DNA of 64,000 nt. Source: Verrucomicrobiota bacterium. GTDB taxonomy: Bacteria; Verrucomicrobiota; Verrucomicrobiia; Opitutales; Opitutaceae. Positions 18,892 through 28,329 of the stretch are shown here, in pieces; position 1 is the stretch's first letter, and every line of letters starts with the position of its first letter. Location of the stretch: NCBI GenBank assembly GCA_016235555.1, contig JACRKC010000083.1, forward strand, positions 62,001-126,000. The letters are read 5' to 3'. The translations under genes and the position numbers were made by a program. Under the pieces are notes generated by a model. The model searched no databases. It saw nothing but the letters and a program-made list of their open reading frames with translations, and was not told where the DNA came from.

Positions 18892-20439
18892 TCAATTCTT
18901 TCCGTCCCGAGCGGCGAGCCGCATCACCGTCTCCTCGTTCGCTCCGTCGCCGCTCACTTCGCCGGCGATGCGACCGGCGCGCATGACATAAATGCGGTCG
19001 CTGATGCGGAGCACCTCGGGGAGGTCGCTGGAAATCACCACGACGGCGTGCCCCTGTCGCGCATAGGCGCGCAGGAGCTGATGCACTTCGGCCTTGGCGC
19101 CGACATCCACCCCGCGCGTCGGCTCGTCCACGATCAGGACGCGCGGGTTGGCGAGGAGCCAGCGCGCCAGCAGCACTTTTTGCTGGTTGCCGCCGCTGAG
19201 ATGCGCCGTGTCTTGCTCGACCCCGCGGCACGCGATCCGGAGCTTGGCCACAAAATCGCGCGCCGCGCCCGACTCTTCGGTGTCGCGAAAAAACCAGCCG
19301 CCGAATTTCGCGAGCCGCGCGGCGCTGATGTTGCGCCGCACGCTCATGTCGAGAAAAAGCCCGGACTCCTTGCGATCCTCGCTCACATAGCCGAGCCCGG
19401 CGTCGATCGCGTCCGCCGGTGAACGGATCGATACGCGGTTTCCGCCGAGCCGAATCTCCCCGGCCCCCTGCGGCCTCGCACCGAAGAGCGTGAGCGCCGT
19501 TTCCGTGCGCCCGGCGCCGGCCAGCCCGGCGAGACCCACGATTTCGCCCGCTCGCGCGTGAAACGAAATGTCCTGCAGCATGGGTTTTCCACCTCCAGTG
19601 TCCGTCGGGTCGCTCAAGCCGCGGACGTCGAGCAGCACCGGTTGGACGGCCTCGCTGGCGCCGTAGTGGAATTTTTCGACGTCACGGCCCACCATCAAGC
19701 GGATCAAATCGTCGGCGGTGGTTTCCGCGACGGGCATGGTGCCCTGCCATGCGCCGTCTTTCAGGACGGTGACGCGGTCGGCGATGCCGAAAACCTCCTC
19801 CAGTCGATGAGAGATATAAACGACGCCGGTGCCCTGACTCTGCAACTGGCGGATAACCGCGAAGAGTCTGCGGGTCTCGGCGTCGGTTAGCGCTGCCGTG
19901 GGCTCGTCGAAGATCATCACCTTTGCGTCGAGCGACAACGCCTTGGCAATCTCCACCATTTGCTGCTGTGCCGGCGAGAGGTCAGCCACCGTCGCCTCGG
20001 TGGAGATATCGGGTGCGACGCGGGCCAGCACGGCGGCCGCAGAGGCATGCAGCTGGCGACGGACGACCATGCCCCAGCGCGTGACCGGTTGTCTTCCGGC
20101 GAAAATATTCTCCGCGACAGTCAGCGGCCCAAACAAGCTGCGTTCCTGAAACACGATGCCCACCCCCGCGTGCTGGGCCGCGTGCGCGCTAGCGAACCCC
20201 GCATGCGTCCGGCCGCCCAGAACGATTTCGCCGGCATCCGGCCGATGCACGCCGGCCAGGATATTCATGAGCGTGCTCTTGCCCGCGCCATTTTCGCCGC
20301 ACAGCGCATGCACTTCGCCTGCGCGAACCGTGAAGTCCACGCCCTTCAACACCTCGATCCCGGCAAACGTCTTCCGGATCTCGCGCATGGCGAGAAGCGG
20401 ATCGGGTTCCGCTCGTTGAGTTGTTGGTCCGACCGTCAT
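18892..20439 (-). CDS. Sugar ABC transporter ATP-binding protein, two nucleotide-binding domains (RbsA family)
   Basis: A 515-residue tandem ATPase, the usual RbsA/XylG/MglA length. The first domain has Walker A GENGAGKST and the signature region DLSPAQQQMVEIAKAL with a Walker B MIFDEPTAAL. The second has a degenerate Walker A (GLAGAGRTET) and the signature LSGGNQQKVLLARWL with VLIVDEPTRGVDVG. The asymmetry is normal for this family. It overlaps the stop of the apnL-like gene by 4 bp (ATGA), so transporter and catabolic genes form one transcript. Confidence 0.92.
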   Translation of the reverse strand: MTVGPTTQRAEPDPLLAMREIRKTFAGIEVLKGVDFTVRAGEVHALCGENGAGKSTLMNILAGVHRPDAGEIVLGGRTHAGFASAHAAQHAGVGIVFQERSLFGPLTVAENIFAGRQPVTRWGMVVRRQLHASAAAVLARVAPDISTEATVADLSPAQQQMVEIAKALSLDAKVMIFDEPTAALTDAETRRLFAVIRQLQSQGTGVVYISHRLEEVFGIADRVTVLKDGAWQGTMPVAETTADDLIRLMVGRDVEKFHYGASEAVQPVLLDVRGLSDPTDTGGGKPMLQDISFHARAGEIVGLAGLAGAGRTETALTLFGARPQGAGEIRLGGNRVSIRSPADAIDAGLGYVSEDRKESGLFLDMSVRRNISAARLAKFGGWFFRDTEESGAARDFVAKLRIACRGVEQDTAHLSGGNQQKVLLARWLLANPRVLIVDEPTRGVDVGAKAEVHQLLRAYARQGHAVVVISSDLPEVLRISDRIYVMRAGRIAGEVSGDGANEETVMRLAARDGKN

Positions 20440-22382
20440 GGCTGCAACTCCAGCCGCACGAGACCAAAGGGGGCCAGCTCGATCGGTATCTCGTGCTCTG
20501 CGGCAGGGACGAGTTCGCAGCCTATGCTGCGCAGGAACGAATCGGGCTCAAACTGCCACCGGCTTCCCGGCGAGAAATCGAGATCGAGTCGATGAGTAAC
20601 CCGGGTGAAGCCCGCCACGACGGCAGATTGGCGGATCGCGGTCAGGTTCGCGAGCCACAGGCAAGTGGAGTCGGCGTTGGCCAGCGCGATCGCCTCGACG
20701 CGAAGCGAGTCGGTGGAATGAGTGAGTAGGACCTCGCTGCCCGCGAACGCACCGAGCGCGCCGAGCGCATAAAACACAGGAAACATCTGGCCGGGCAGCG
20801 ACGGGAATCGGCTCGGCAATGGAGAACCGGACTCGCGTTCCATGACGCCCCGCCAGCCCGTCGTTTCAAAGAACGTCACGCTCGCGGCGCCTTGCTCCGC
20901 GAGATGTTTGATCATCGCCAGCGTCCAAGCCGCCAGAAACGGCGACAACTGACGCGAATCCACCGGCGGCGGCAGTTCACCGGGTGCCGGAGGTTTTTCA
21001 CTGGCGGTCGCGACGGGATTAAGGCGAGGCTTGAGTGTCACCGGCGACACCACGAGCGGTTTGTTCGGGAAAAATTCTCGTGCGCTTTCGAGCTGAGCTG
21101 CGACGGCGGCGGGCGTTTCAGCGATCGAAGCCAGGTCGAACGCATGCACCTGCGGGTTCATCGACCAATGCACAAAGTCGGCTTGTTCGTGCGGCGGCCT
21201 GAACTGGTTGAGCTGGTAGAAATCCGCATCGGTGCCGGCGCCGATGGGCACGCCGAGCGGTGTCAGCCGCGGGCGCGCGAGGGCGAGGCTGGCGGCCGAG
21301 GCGGTTTTTTCCCCGGTGCGAAACAACAGGACGCGAACGACGGCGGCGGACCTCGCCCGGAGTTGGCGAACGAGTTCGTCGAGTTCCCGCTCTCCGCCCT
21401 GCGCGGGCAGATGCACCGCGAGTTCGAGCGGGATGCGAAGCTGCGCCGACTGATGCTGCGACAGCGTCAACCTCTCCAACCAGTCCGACTGACCAAGCCG
21501 AACCTCGGCGCGAAGGTGGGCGAGCCGCAGTGTGCCCACCCGCGCCGCCTCCCGGGCCGTGAGCGGCTGTCCGTGCGAGGCGCTGCCGATACCGATCGCC
21601 GGGAGCGGCCGGCGAACGCTCGTCAGAGCAATGCGGAGTGGCGGCCGAACTTCGGCGGCGATGGCGGGAAGCGGCCGGCGGGCATTGAGCTTCAGGAGAA
21701 TCTCCTGGCGGATGCGCGTGAGCGCCGGCACCTCGACCGGATAAGGGAGATGCAGCGGCGTGCAAAACGTCTTGAAGCTCGCGTCGATCCAGTTGCGCTG
21801 GTCCTCCATCTCGAACCGCTCGCCGGTGAAATGCAGCTCTGCCCACATGCCCGGGGTGACCTCATGGGCAAGCGCCGCCAAGTCGTGGATGCCCGGAACC
21901 GGTTGCGCGGCCTCGACCAGCCGGGGAAACATCACCTCGGCCCGCGGGCCGGCGCCCCGCTCGGCGAGGCAGCGCCTCCCGGCGCAATCGGCTGGATGCA
22001 GCACGCAGAAACCTATGCGATTGCGCAGAAAGGTCGTTCGCGCTTCTCCGTCGAATGTGAAGCGGATGGTCCCGTTGGCCTGGCCAGTGATCTCCGCCCG
22101 CCAGACGAAATGAATCTCGTCGCGCCGGTGCGTGCTCGCATAGGTCAGGCGAAAGCTGTCCGGTCCGGCATTCATCCGAAGATCCGAAATCTCTGCGGGC
22201 ACGGTGCCCCAGTTCCGGTCGCGCACGGCGGCGTAGATGCGGCGGATGATTTCGTGCTCACCGAGCTTGATATAGCGCAGGTCGCCGTCTGCGAAGATCA
22301 TCGTGAGAGGGCCGGCGCGCAGCGAAACGTGATCGGCAGGCGCAGACGTTGCGGCGGGCGAATGCGCCAGGGACTCACTCAT
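20436..22382 (-). CDS. apnL: Probable D-apionolactonase (apnL family, glycosidase-related fold)
   Basis: The start is the ATG at 22382 (MSESLAHSPAATSAPADH), which overlaps the end of the neighbouring dehydrogenase gene by 8 bp; the longer frame upstream is shadow. The protein is 648 residues. The opening LRAGPLTMIFADGDLRYIKLG, then RIYAAVRDRNWGTVPAEISDL and FLRNRIGFCVLHPADCAGR, is the pattern I know from the D-apionate lactonase family. The middle is a TIM-barrel-like region (about 300-560) and the end a beta domain. The enzyme opens D-apionolactone, the product of D-apiose dehydrogenase, to D-apionate in the cytoplasm. The neighbouring apiose-dehydrogenase-like gene supports the call. It rests on remembered family patterns, not on a search. 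Confidence 0.65.
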   Translation of the reverse strand: MSESLAHSPAATSAPADHVSLRAGPLTMIFADGDLRYIKLGEHEIIRRIYAAVRDRNWGTVPAEISDLRMNAGPDSFRLTYASTHRRDEIHFVWRAEITGQANGTIRFTFDGEARTTFLRNRIGFCVLHPADCAGRRCLAERGAGPRAEVMFPRLVEAAQPVPGIHDLAALAHEVTPGMWAELHFTGERFEMEDQRNWIDASFKTFCTPLHLPYPVEVPALTRIRQEILLKLNARRPLPAIAAEVRPPLRIALTSVRRPLPAIGIGSASHGQPLTAREAARVGTLRLAHLRAEVRLGQSDWLERLTLSQHQSAQLRIPLELAVHLPAQGGERELDELVRQLRARSAAVVRVLLFRTGEKTASAASLALARPRLTPLGVPIGAGTDADFYQLNQFRPPHEQADFVHWSMNPQVHAFDLASIAETPAAVAAQLESAREFFPNKPLVVSPVTLKPRLNPVATASEKPPAPGELPPPVDSRQLSPFLAAWTLAMIKHLAEQGAASVTFFETTGWRGVMERESGSPLPSRFPSLPGQMFPVFYALGALGAFAGSEVLLTHSTDSLRVEAIALANADSTCLWLANLTAIRQSAVVAGFTRVTHRLDLDFSPGSRWQFEPDSFLRSIGCELVPAAEHEIPIELAPFGLVRLELQP

Positions 22383-23412
22383 GGCTGAAGTGGACGACGA
22401 CATTGCGCGAAGCCGAGTCATAGGCGCCAAAGACGAGCTGCAACGTTTTGAGGTTGTCCACTCCCGTGGTTTCGGCGGCAACTTCGCCGCGCAGCGCGGC
22501 GAGCAGGTTCGCGTGGCAGGGCACGATGCTCGCGTGAGCGATATCGTAGGCCGGATCGGCCCACGCATAACGCATCGGCGGGTGCCGGGTGATTTGCGTG
22601 CCGCGCGCGGTGGTGACTCGGAGGCGATAGGCGGACCCCAGCTCGATCGAGCCGAGCGGGCCTTCGATGAAGGCGAGCGTTTCCGGGAAGCACTCGCGCT
22701 CAAGCGGCGTCTTCGCGAAGGCCATTTCGATCACGACGCTAGTCCGCGCTGCTCCCATCGTGAGCATGACCGTCGCCACGTTTTCACCTTTCACCGCGGG
22801 TGCGAGCGTGCGATGGGTCTGGCAATAAAGGGACGAGGCCTCGCCAAAGCAGGCGCGTGCCGTATCCAGCAAATGCGTGCCCAGATCGGTCAGGATGAAT
22901 TGCTCGAGGTCGGCCAGCGCCGGCTGGTTTACCCAGCAATCGAAACCGGAGACCATCGTGAAGCGCGCCCGAAAGGGCGTCCCGATGACGCCTTCGGCGA
23001 GCCGTTGGCGCAGGGCAAGCATCGGCGCCTGCGACCGCCAGTTTTCGTGCACCAGGAACGGCGTTTTCGCTTTTCGAAAGGCCGCCACCATCTCTTCCGC
23101 GTCGGCCAGCGACGCGGCCATGGGTTTCTGGCAGATGCACGGGATGCCATGCCGGGCGCAGAGGAGCGACAGTGGCTTGTGCCCGCCGACCTCGGTGATG
23201 TTGTCGACGAAGTCCGGCCGCACCTCGCGCAGGAGCTTTTCCGCGTCGTCATAGACGGCGGGGATGTGGAAATCACGCGCCAGCGCCTCGGCCTTGGCGC
23301 GCGTGCGATTGTAGATCGCCACGCACTCGACGCCGGGAATTTCTCGCCAGGCGGAGAGTTGATAGCGCGGCCAGAAGCCGGCCCCGAAGATGGCGAAACG
23401 CATGGATTTCAC
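22375..23412 (-). CDS. apsD: Gfo/Idh/MocA oxidoreductase, probable D-apiose dehydrogenase (copy 1)
   Basis: A 345-residue NAD(P)-dependent enzyme. The Rossmann start is FAIFGAGFWPRYQLSAW, followed by VAIYNRTRAKAEALA, and the conserved CQKPMA motif (the EKP-type loop with the catalytic Lys) is at about 100. HLLDTARACFGEA holds the usual His/Asp pair of the C-terminal beta-sheet domain. The GAGFW...ECVAIYNRTRAKAE pattern resembles the D-apiose dehydrogenase subgroup, which oxidises D-apiose to D-apionolactone. It lies directly upstream of the apnL-like lactonase, the enzyme for the next step. A paralogue is encoded at 29340-30365, roughly half identical by eye. Confidence 0.65.
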   Translation of the reverse strand: MKSMRFAIFGAGFWPRYQLSAWREIPGVECVAIYNRTRAKAEALARDFHIPAVYDDAEKLLREVRPDFVDNITEVGGHKPLSLLCARHGIPCICQKPMAASLADAEEMVAAFRKAKTPFLVHENWRSQAPMLALRQRLAEGVIGTPFRARFTMVSGFDCWVNQPALADLEQFILTDLGTHLLDTARACFGEASSLYCQTHRTLAPAVKGENVATVMLTMGAARTSVVIEMAFAKTPLERECFPETLAFIEGPLGSIELGSAYRLRVTTARGTQITRHPPMRYAWADPAYDIAHASIVPCHANLLAALRGEVAAETTGVDNLKTLQLVFGAYDSASRNVVVHFSHE

Positions 23413-23419
23413 GTCGCGT

Positions 23420-24352
23420 CTATGCGGCCAGAGCGAACGTGCGTTCGAGTCCCTTGATCAAACCGATCATGGCGCGGTTGCACGGAGTGGCGATGTTCAG
23501 CCGCGTGCCCGCTTCGACGATCGCCCCGCACATCACGTCGATTTCGGTCCGCCGACGGTTTTCCACGTCCTGATACATCGAGCCCTTGGTGCCCGGCGCG
23601 AGCTTGCGTAACAGTCCGGTGATGGCTTCCCAGCGTTCGTCGAAATCGAGCGGGATGCTTTGGGCGTTGGCCACCGCCACGACCTCGTGGAGCAAATCTT
23701 TCATCAGCTCCTGCATTTCCGGGGCGTCGAGGAGCCGGTCCGCCGTGATGCGGACCGTGGACGACGTGGGCAGCGTGGCGACGTTGAGCGCGAGTTTGGA
23801 CCAGATTTCCTTGAGCACCTGACCGCTGGGCTCCACCGCGATTCCAGCATCGTTGAACGTCTTCACGATCGACTGGAGCCGCGGGCGATCGAGTCCATCC
23901 AACTCGCCGACGAAGGTCTTCCCCTGCCCGGCGTGGAGCACATGGCCGGGGGCCAGGACGGTGGCACTGTGATAACAGACCCCCAGCACCACGCGTTCAG
24001 CGCCGACCAGTTGGGCGATCCGCGGGCCGTTGCCCCAGCCGTTTTGCAACGAAAGGACGGTGGTGTGGGGCCCGATGATGGGCAGCGCACTCCCCACCGC
24101 ATCGGCCGTCTGATAACATTTGACGAAGACGATCAGCAGATCGACGACGCCGATGGTGGCGGGTTGGTCAGTGATCTGCACCCTGACCGTGCGTTTGTTG
24201 CCCGCCTTGTCTTGGATGATGAGTCCGCGTGAACTCACCGCATCAATGGCGGGCCGCGAGACATCGATGAGGGTGACGGCATTGCCGGCTTCGTGGAGCA
24301 ATGCGCCGATGGCGCTGCCCATTGCTCCTGCTCCGAGGATTGCGATTTTCAT
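23420..24352 (-). CDS. Ketopantoate reductase family (PanE/ApbA) dehydrogenase
   Basis: The start is the ATG at 24352 (MKIAILGAGAMGSAIG), which overlaps the kinase stop by 4 bp and gives 310 residues, the normal family length. GAGAMG is the NAD(P)-binding loop, and KEIWSKLALNVATLPT carries the catalytic Lys. The C-terminal helical domain has the usual TEIDVMCGAIVEAG end. PanE reduces ketopantoate in coenzyme A synthesis, but a copy inside a catabolic operon more likely oxidises or reduces a 2- or 3-hydroxy acid. A role on D-apionate, in place of the known ApnO oxidoisomerase (which I recall as belonging to another family), is a hypothesis. Confidence 0.75.
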   Translation of the reverse strand: MKIAILGAGAMGSAIGALLHEAGNAVTLIDVSRPAIDAVSSRGLIIQDKAGNKRTVRVQITDQPATIGVVDLLIVFVKCYQTADAVGSALPIIGPHTTVLSLQNGWGNGPRIAQLVGAERVVLGVCYHSATVLAPGHVLHAGQGKTFVGELDGLDRPRLQSIVKTFNDAGIAVEPSGQVLKEIWSKLALNVATLPTSSTVRITADRLLDAPEMQELMKDLLHEVVAVANAQSIPLDFDERWEAITGLLRKLAPGTKGSMYQDVENRRRTEIDVMCGAIVEAGTRLNIATPCNRAMIGLIKGLERTFALAA

Positions 24353-25821
24353 GGATTTGTAAGGGAAAGTGAAGGCTGCGGCATGGTGGCACTGCGGCCC
24401 ATGCGGCCATAAACGTCCGCGAGTGCATGGAGGTCGCCGACGTTGCCCGGAAAAACGATGTAGGGCATCCCGGGAAACCGTGACTCCGGTCCCAGTCGCC
24501 AGACCGGCACGCCCGGCACGATCTGACCCAGCACCATCGCGCGGCGCACGCCGAGGGCGCGGGTGGCGAGGTCGCTGGATGTAATCCCGCCCTTGGCCAC
24601 GAGAAAAGCGGGGCGTTTCCGCAGGGAATGCACGAGTTCGACCAATGCGGTCGAAATCTTCGCGCCGACTTCCAGGCCCAGTGCGCCGTCGTCGCCTGTC
24701 ACCAGCGCCCTGCTGGTGAAGAGCACGACGTCGCGGCCGGCGGCGAGGGTATCCGACATCAAAGTGCGGACACGTCCGATCTCCGCTTCGCGCTGGGCCG
24801 GTGCCAGCACGCGCGGGACGCTGAGCTCCACCGGGAGGAGAGTGGCCTCTGTGCCGGTCGCTGCGACGCGCAAAAGCTCGGCGAGCTGGTGACTCGATTT
24901 CGGCACGTAGGAGCCGACGACCACGAGCCCGCCATTCGCCTGGGCCGGCGCAGTCCCGTCGAACGTCGGACGCCAGCGGGCCTGTTCCATGAGCCCGAGC
25001 CGGCTCGCGACGAACTGAGCGGCGGTTCGAAAGAGAAAACGCCGGCCGGCCGCCTCCGCCTGGAGCGCGGCGAACATGAAGACATCGAGATCGCCCGGAC
25101 ACGCGGCGTTGACGATCACCGTCGAGCCAGGCGGCAGCCGCTCAAGCCGGGCCGCAATCGCGCCCGGACCGCGCGATCGAATCTCGTCGATTGAGATGCT
25201 GACGACCGCTTTCGCCGGTATGGCGCCGCCCGTTTTCTCCGCAATCCAATCGCGGAGATTCGATGAGCGATACCCGAAGGCAGCATCGTGTGCGAATGCC
25301 GTGGCCGCCGCCGGGATCAGGGTGTCGCCGTCGGCGACGTAGTGGGTGTCGTGAATCGTGTAGCGTCCGCCCGCCTCGAAATAGGGCACGAGCACGGTTG
25401 CGTCGAACGGCCCAAGTTCCTCGGCCAAAACATCGGTTTCCAGCGGATAATGTCCGCGCAACGTCGAGTCACTCCGGCTCACGAGAACGAAGCGCCGGCC
25501 GCTGCGGACGGCGGCGGACCGTAGATTGCACGCGAGGTGGCGCGCCAGATCGCGCGCCCGCTCGGGCGGCAAGCTGCGCGAATTCGTGAGCACATAAAAA
25601 CAGGGTGCCGCGTCGGCGAGCTCCGTTGCCAGCTCCTCGACGCCCCACGATGTGAGCACCGGCACGTCGTAGACGGTCTGGGTGCCCGTAGGATCGTCGT
25701 CGAGCACGACGAGTTTTGCAGCGAGCGCTCCCGCAGCCTTGCGAATCGCCACCTGCAGGTCCGTGGGCCAGGGCGACGGGAGCGAGGCGAAAAGCTGCGC
25801 TTTGGAGATGGGCTCGTTCAT
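24349..25821 (-). CDS. Four-carbon acid sugar kinase family protein (DUF1537)
   Basis: A 490-residue two-domain kinase. The N-terminal domain opens with VVLDDDPTGTQTVYDVPVL and contains SRSDSTLRGHYPLETDVL, which binds the sugar acid. The C-terminal ATP-binding domain has AKGGITSSDLATRALG and the IVFPGNVGD end. Known members phosphorylate D-threonate, D-erythronate, L-threonate or, in apionate breakdown, 3-oxo-isoapionate (OiaK). The operon context makes the last plausible, with erythronate-type substrates as the alternative. It is translationally coupled to the PanE-like gene (ATGA) and starts 7 bp after the phosphotriesterase-VOC stop. Confidence 0.82.
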   Translation of the reverse strand: MNEPISKAQLFASLPSPWPTDLQVAIRKAAGALAAKLVVLDDDPTGTQTVYDVPVLTSWGVEELATELADAAPCFYVLTNSRSLPPERARDLARHLACNLRSAAVRSGRRFVLVSRSDSTLRGHYPLETDVLAEELGPFDATVLVPYFEAGGRYTIHDTHYVADGDTLIPAAATAFAHDAAFGYRSSNLRDWIAEKTGGAIPAKAVVSISIDEIRSRGPGAIAARLERLPPGSTVIVNAACPGDLDVFMFAALQAEAAGRRFLFRTAAQFVASRLGLMEQARWRPTFDGTAPAQANGGLVVVGSYVPKSSHQLAELLRVAATGTEATLLPVELSVPRVLAPAQREAEIGRVRTLMSDTLAAGRDVVLFTSRALVTGDDGALGLEVGAKISTALVELVHSLRKRPAFLVAKGGITSSDLATRALGVRRAMVLGQIVPGVPVWRLGPESRFPGMPYIVFPGNVGDLHALADVYGRMGRSATMPQPSLSLTNP

Positions 25822-25828
25822 GGGCGGT

Positions 25829-27295
25829 TCAAGCGCCGGTGACTTCCACCTGCACGTCCTGCGTCATGGTTTTATCGAGGAATAGCGCCCGTTTCCCTTG
25901 CACGCCCTGATGAATCGTTGGAGCGACCGGCAGGCCGGCAATGGGGAATTCAACGAAGGCCTGGGCGACATCATCGATCTTAAAACAGAAATGGTGCAAT
26001 CCGGGTCCATGTTGGGCCAGCCACGCCCGCAACGGGTGATCGGGCGTGAGCGGCTCCACCAATTGCAGTTGGGTATTGCCGAGATCCAGATGGGTCAACC
26101 GGGTGGCGCCGCCGGCGACCTTCTCGCTAAACAGGACCGAGAAGCCAAACCGGTCCCGCCAAATCTTTAGGGCCTCCTCCGTGCTGGCTACGGCGATGGC
26201 CAAGTGGTCCAGGCCCTTGAACATGTTCATCTCTCCGGCCGCCGCCGATTGTCTGGCGTAGTTCTTAAACGGGAACACCCGCTTGGGGTTTTCGACCATG
26301 ATCGTCCGGATCTGCTCATCCGTGATGCCGGCCTCCCGGAACATCGGCACAATCCTCTTGAGGAGGTTGTCGTAACCATAGCCGCCATTCTTTTTGTAGC
26401 ACACCTGAGCGCACAAATCCTGCGAGATCAGCAGTTGTTCTAGGCAGCCCCGGTCGATCAGGGATTTCGTCGCGGCGACGGGATCCTCGGTGCCCTTGAG
26501 CTGCCGCACAACGTCCGGGAATAGCTCCATGCCGAAGAGATCCAGTTCCACGTAGCAACCGCGCCCGGCCAGCGCCACGCAACGGTCAACCTCTTCGAGG
26601 CGGGGCGGAAGGTGACTGATGACCACGCGAGAAAGGTCGGCGCCCGCCTGCTCCAAGATGTCCAACGCATAATGATGCTCAACGGGAGTGGTCTGGATGT
26701 CGAAGTGCAGATTGACGGCGGCACCGGTTGCCTTCTGGGCTTTCGCCGTGGCCCGAAGCTGCCGCTCCTCGAAGGCGGTGATGGGACGGCTCACGCCGAT
26801 CTCGCCGATCACGCCCGCATGAACCCCGTCGACGCCCTCGACGACGTCGCGGACGATTTCCTGGGCGATGGTCTCCTCCGACTTTGCCCGCACGGCGTCC
26901 GACTGCTTCGTGTCCTTGTAGTAGCCGCATCCCATCACGACCTGAACGCCCGTTTGCTCCGCGATTCGCTTCATCGCCGCCGGGTCGCGGCCAATTCCAA
27001 AGTTGGTCAGCTCGACGAGCGTCTTGCCACCAGCGAGGGAGAACCATCGGAGTTCGGACGTTGCCAGCGCCTCGTCCGTCAAGTCCACGTCGGGGCCATG
27101 GTGAACGATCAGCAGATGCTCGTGGGGCAACGTGATTCCCATTTGGTCGGCCGAAATTAGGCCCGTGACCGTCATCACCTTGCCCTCCCACGCGGCCGTC
27201 ACGGCGGCCGCGGAGGCGAACAAGGAACCTCCGAAATTTTCCTGCCCGGGTTGATTCGACGGTGACGCTTCAGTTTCTTGCGCGGCGGGTTTCAT
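25829..27295 (-). CDS. Phosphotriesterase-family hydrolase fused to a VOC (glyoxalase-like) domain
   Basis: A 488-residue fusion. Residues about 40-350 are an amidohydrolase-superfamily phosphotriesterase barrel with a full metal set: HEHLL (HxH), GEIG (Glu in the place of the bridging Lys), NLHFD, ISHLPP and SQDLC. Residues about 358-487 are a vicinal oxygen chelate module like methylmalonyl-CoA epimerase: GLDHLAIAV, LQLVEPL, GPGLHHFCFKIDD and VQVEV provide the His/Glu ligands. Both halves look active. Phosphotriesterase relatives are often lactonases or phospho-sugar lactonases, and VOC modules epimerise, isomerise or cleave C-C bonds. A single polypeptide doing ring opening and isomerisation of a sugar-acid intermediate would fit the operon. 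No known step is assigned. The first 45 residues are low in complexity. Confidence 0.8.
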   Translation of the reverse strand: MKPAAQETEASPSNQPGQENFGGSLFASAAAVTAAWEGKVMTVTGLISADQMGITLPHEHLLIVHHGPDVDLTDEALATSELRWFSLAGGKTLVELTNFGIGRDPAAMKRIAEQTGVQVVMGCGYYKDTKQSDAVRAKSEETIAQEIVRDVVEGVDGVHAGVIGEIGVSRPITAFEERQLRATAKAQKATGAAVNLHFDIQTTPVEHHYALDILEQAGADLSRVVISHLPPRLEEVDRCVALAGRGCYVELDLFGMELFPDVVRQLKGTEDPVAATKSLIDRGCLEQLLISQDLCAQVCYKKNGGYGYDNLLKRIVPMFREAGITDEQIRTIMVENPKRVFPFKNYARQSAAAGEMNMFKGLDHLAIAVASTEEALKIWRDRFGFSVLFSEKVAGGATRLTHLDLGNTQLQLVEPLTPDHPLRAWLAQHGPGLHHFCFKIDDVAQAFVEFPIAGLPVAPTIHQGVQGKRALFLDKTMTQDVQVEVTGA

Positions 27296-27354
27296 GGCGG
27301 CTCTTTTTTGGCTGGGATGTTTTGACGGCGAACTCGTGATTGTGTGCGGCGCGG

Positions 27355-28290
27355 TCAGGAATTCGGTCGTGTGACGAACTTGTAGCGGTCCTCGACCACA
27401 GGATTCACGAGCTTGCCGATGCCGCTGATTTCGAGTTCGCAGCGGTCGGCGTGCTTCAGGAAGACCTGCGGATGGCGAAAGAAGCCGACTCCGGCGGGCG
27501 TGCCGGTGGTCATCACGTCACCGGGTTCGAGCGTTGTCCCCATCGACAGCCACTCGAGCATCCGCGGGAGGGGGAAACACCAATCCTCGTTGGTGCGATC
27601 CTGCATGACCTTGCCGTTCAGCTTCAGCGAGAGGCGCAACTTGGACGGGTCGGGAATCTCGTCGGCGGTCACGATGCACGGCCCCATGGGCGCGAACGTG
27701 TCGAAGTTTTTTCCCATGTCCTCGTTCTTGTCCTTGAACTGGACCCACCGGGCGGAGACGTCGTGCAGGATCGTGTAGCCGAAAATCGCGCCCATCGCTT
27801 GCGGCTGCGTGAGCCGGCGAGCAATCCGACCGATGACAACCGCGAGCTCGACTTCGTAGTCCACCTGAAACTTCTCGCCCGGAGACACAATGGGCGCGCC
27901 GGGGCCGACGACGGCGGACGATACCTTCACGAAGAAGCGCGGGTCGGCGAGCATCTTGCAGCCCGGCTCCTCTTCGATGTGACTGTTGTAGTTGAGCCCG
28001 GCGCAGAAGATCTTTCCGGGGCGCGGCAGAGGGGCGAGCAACTTCACCTTGGCGAAGTCGCGCGTGAATGCCTTGGCGGCGTTCGGGTTCTTTCTCGCGA
28101 AGACGAGCGCCTGCCGTGCAGCCTTGAGCGCTTTTGCGCCGCCGCGGATGAGATCGAGCATCGTCGGCGCGAGCACGGCGGACTTGCGACCGAGCCGTGC
28201 GGCGTGTGCGGCGTTGAGATCGACGAGCCGGCCGTCGAGCGCGGCACCGATGCGTTGCTGTTTCTTGGATTCGTAGGTGTATAGTTTCAT
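27355..28290 (-). CDS. Fumarylacetoacetate hydrolase (FAH) family protein
   Basis: A 311-residue protein with an N-terminal cap (MKLYTYESKKQQRIGAALDG) and the FAH catalytic core. Signatures are FCAGLNYNSHIEEE, FQVDYEVELAVVIG (two of the metal acids), GYTILHDVSAR and the late TTGTPAGVGFF. Members hydrolyse or decarboxylate beta-diketo and 2-keto acids, and several sugar-acid pathways end with such an enzyme acting on a 2-oxo-3-deoxy or 2,4-dioxo acid. It would be a sensible late step here. A decayed relative lies at 32270-32602. Spacing to neighbours is 39 and 59 bp. Confidence 0.85.
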   Translation of the reverse strand: MKLYTYESKKQQRIGAALDGRLVDLNAAHAARLGRKSAVLAPTMLDLIRGGAKALKAARQALVFARKNPNAAKAFTRDFAKVKLLAPLPRPGKIFCAGLNYNSHIEEEPGCKMLADPRFFVKVSSAVVGPGAPIVSPGEKFQVDYEVELAVVIGRIARRLTQPQAMGAIFGYTILHDVSARWVQFKDKNEDMGKNFDTFAPMGPCIVTADEIPDPSKLRLSLKLNGKVMQDRTNEDWCFPLPRMLEWLSMGTTLEPGDVMTTGTPAGVGFFRHPQVFLKHADRCELEISGIGKLVNPVVEDRYKFVTRPNS

Positions 28291-28329
28291 GGTCGTTTGA
28301 AGTGCGTTGAACGGGAGAGCGGCAAGCGG

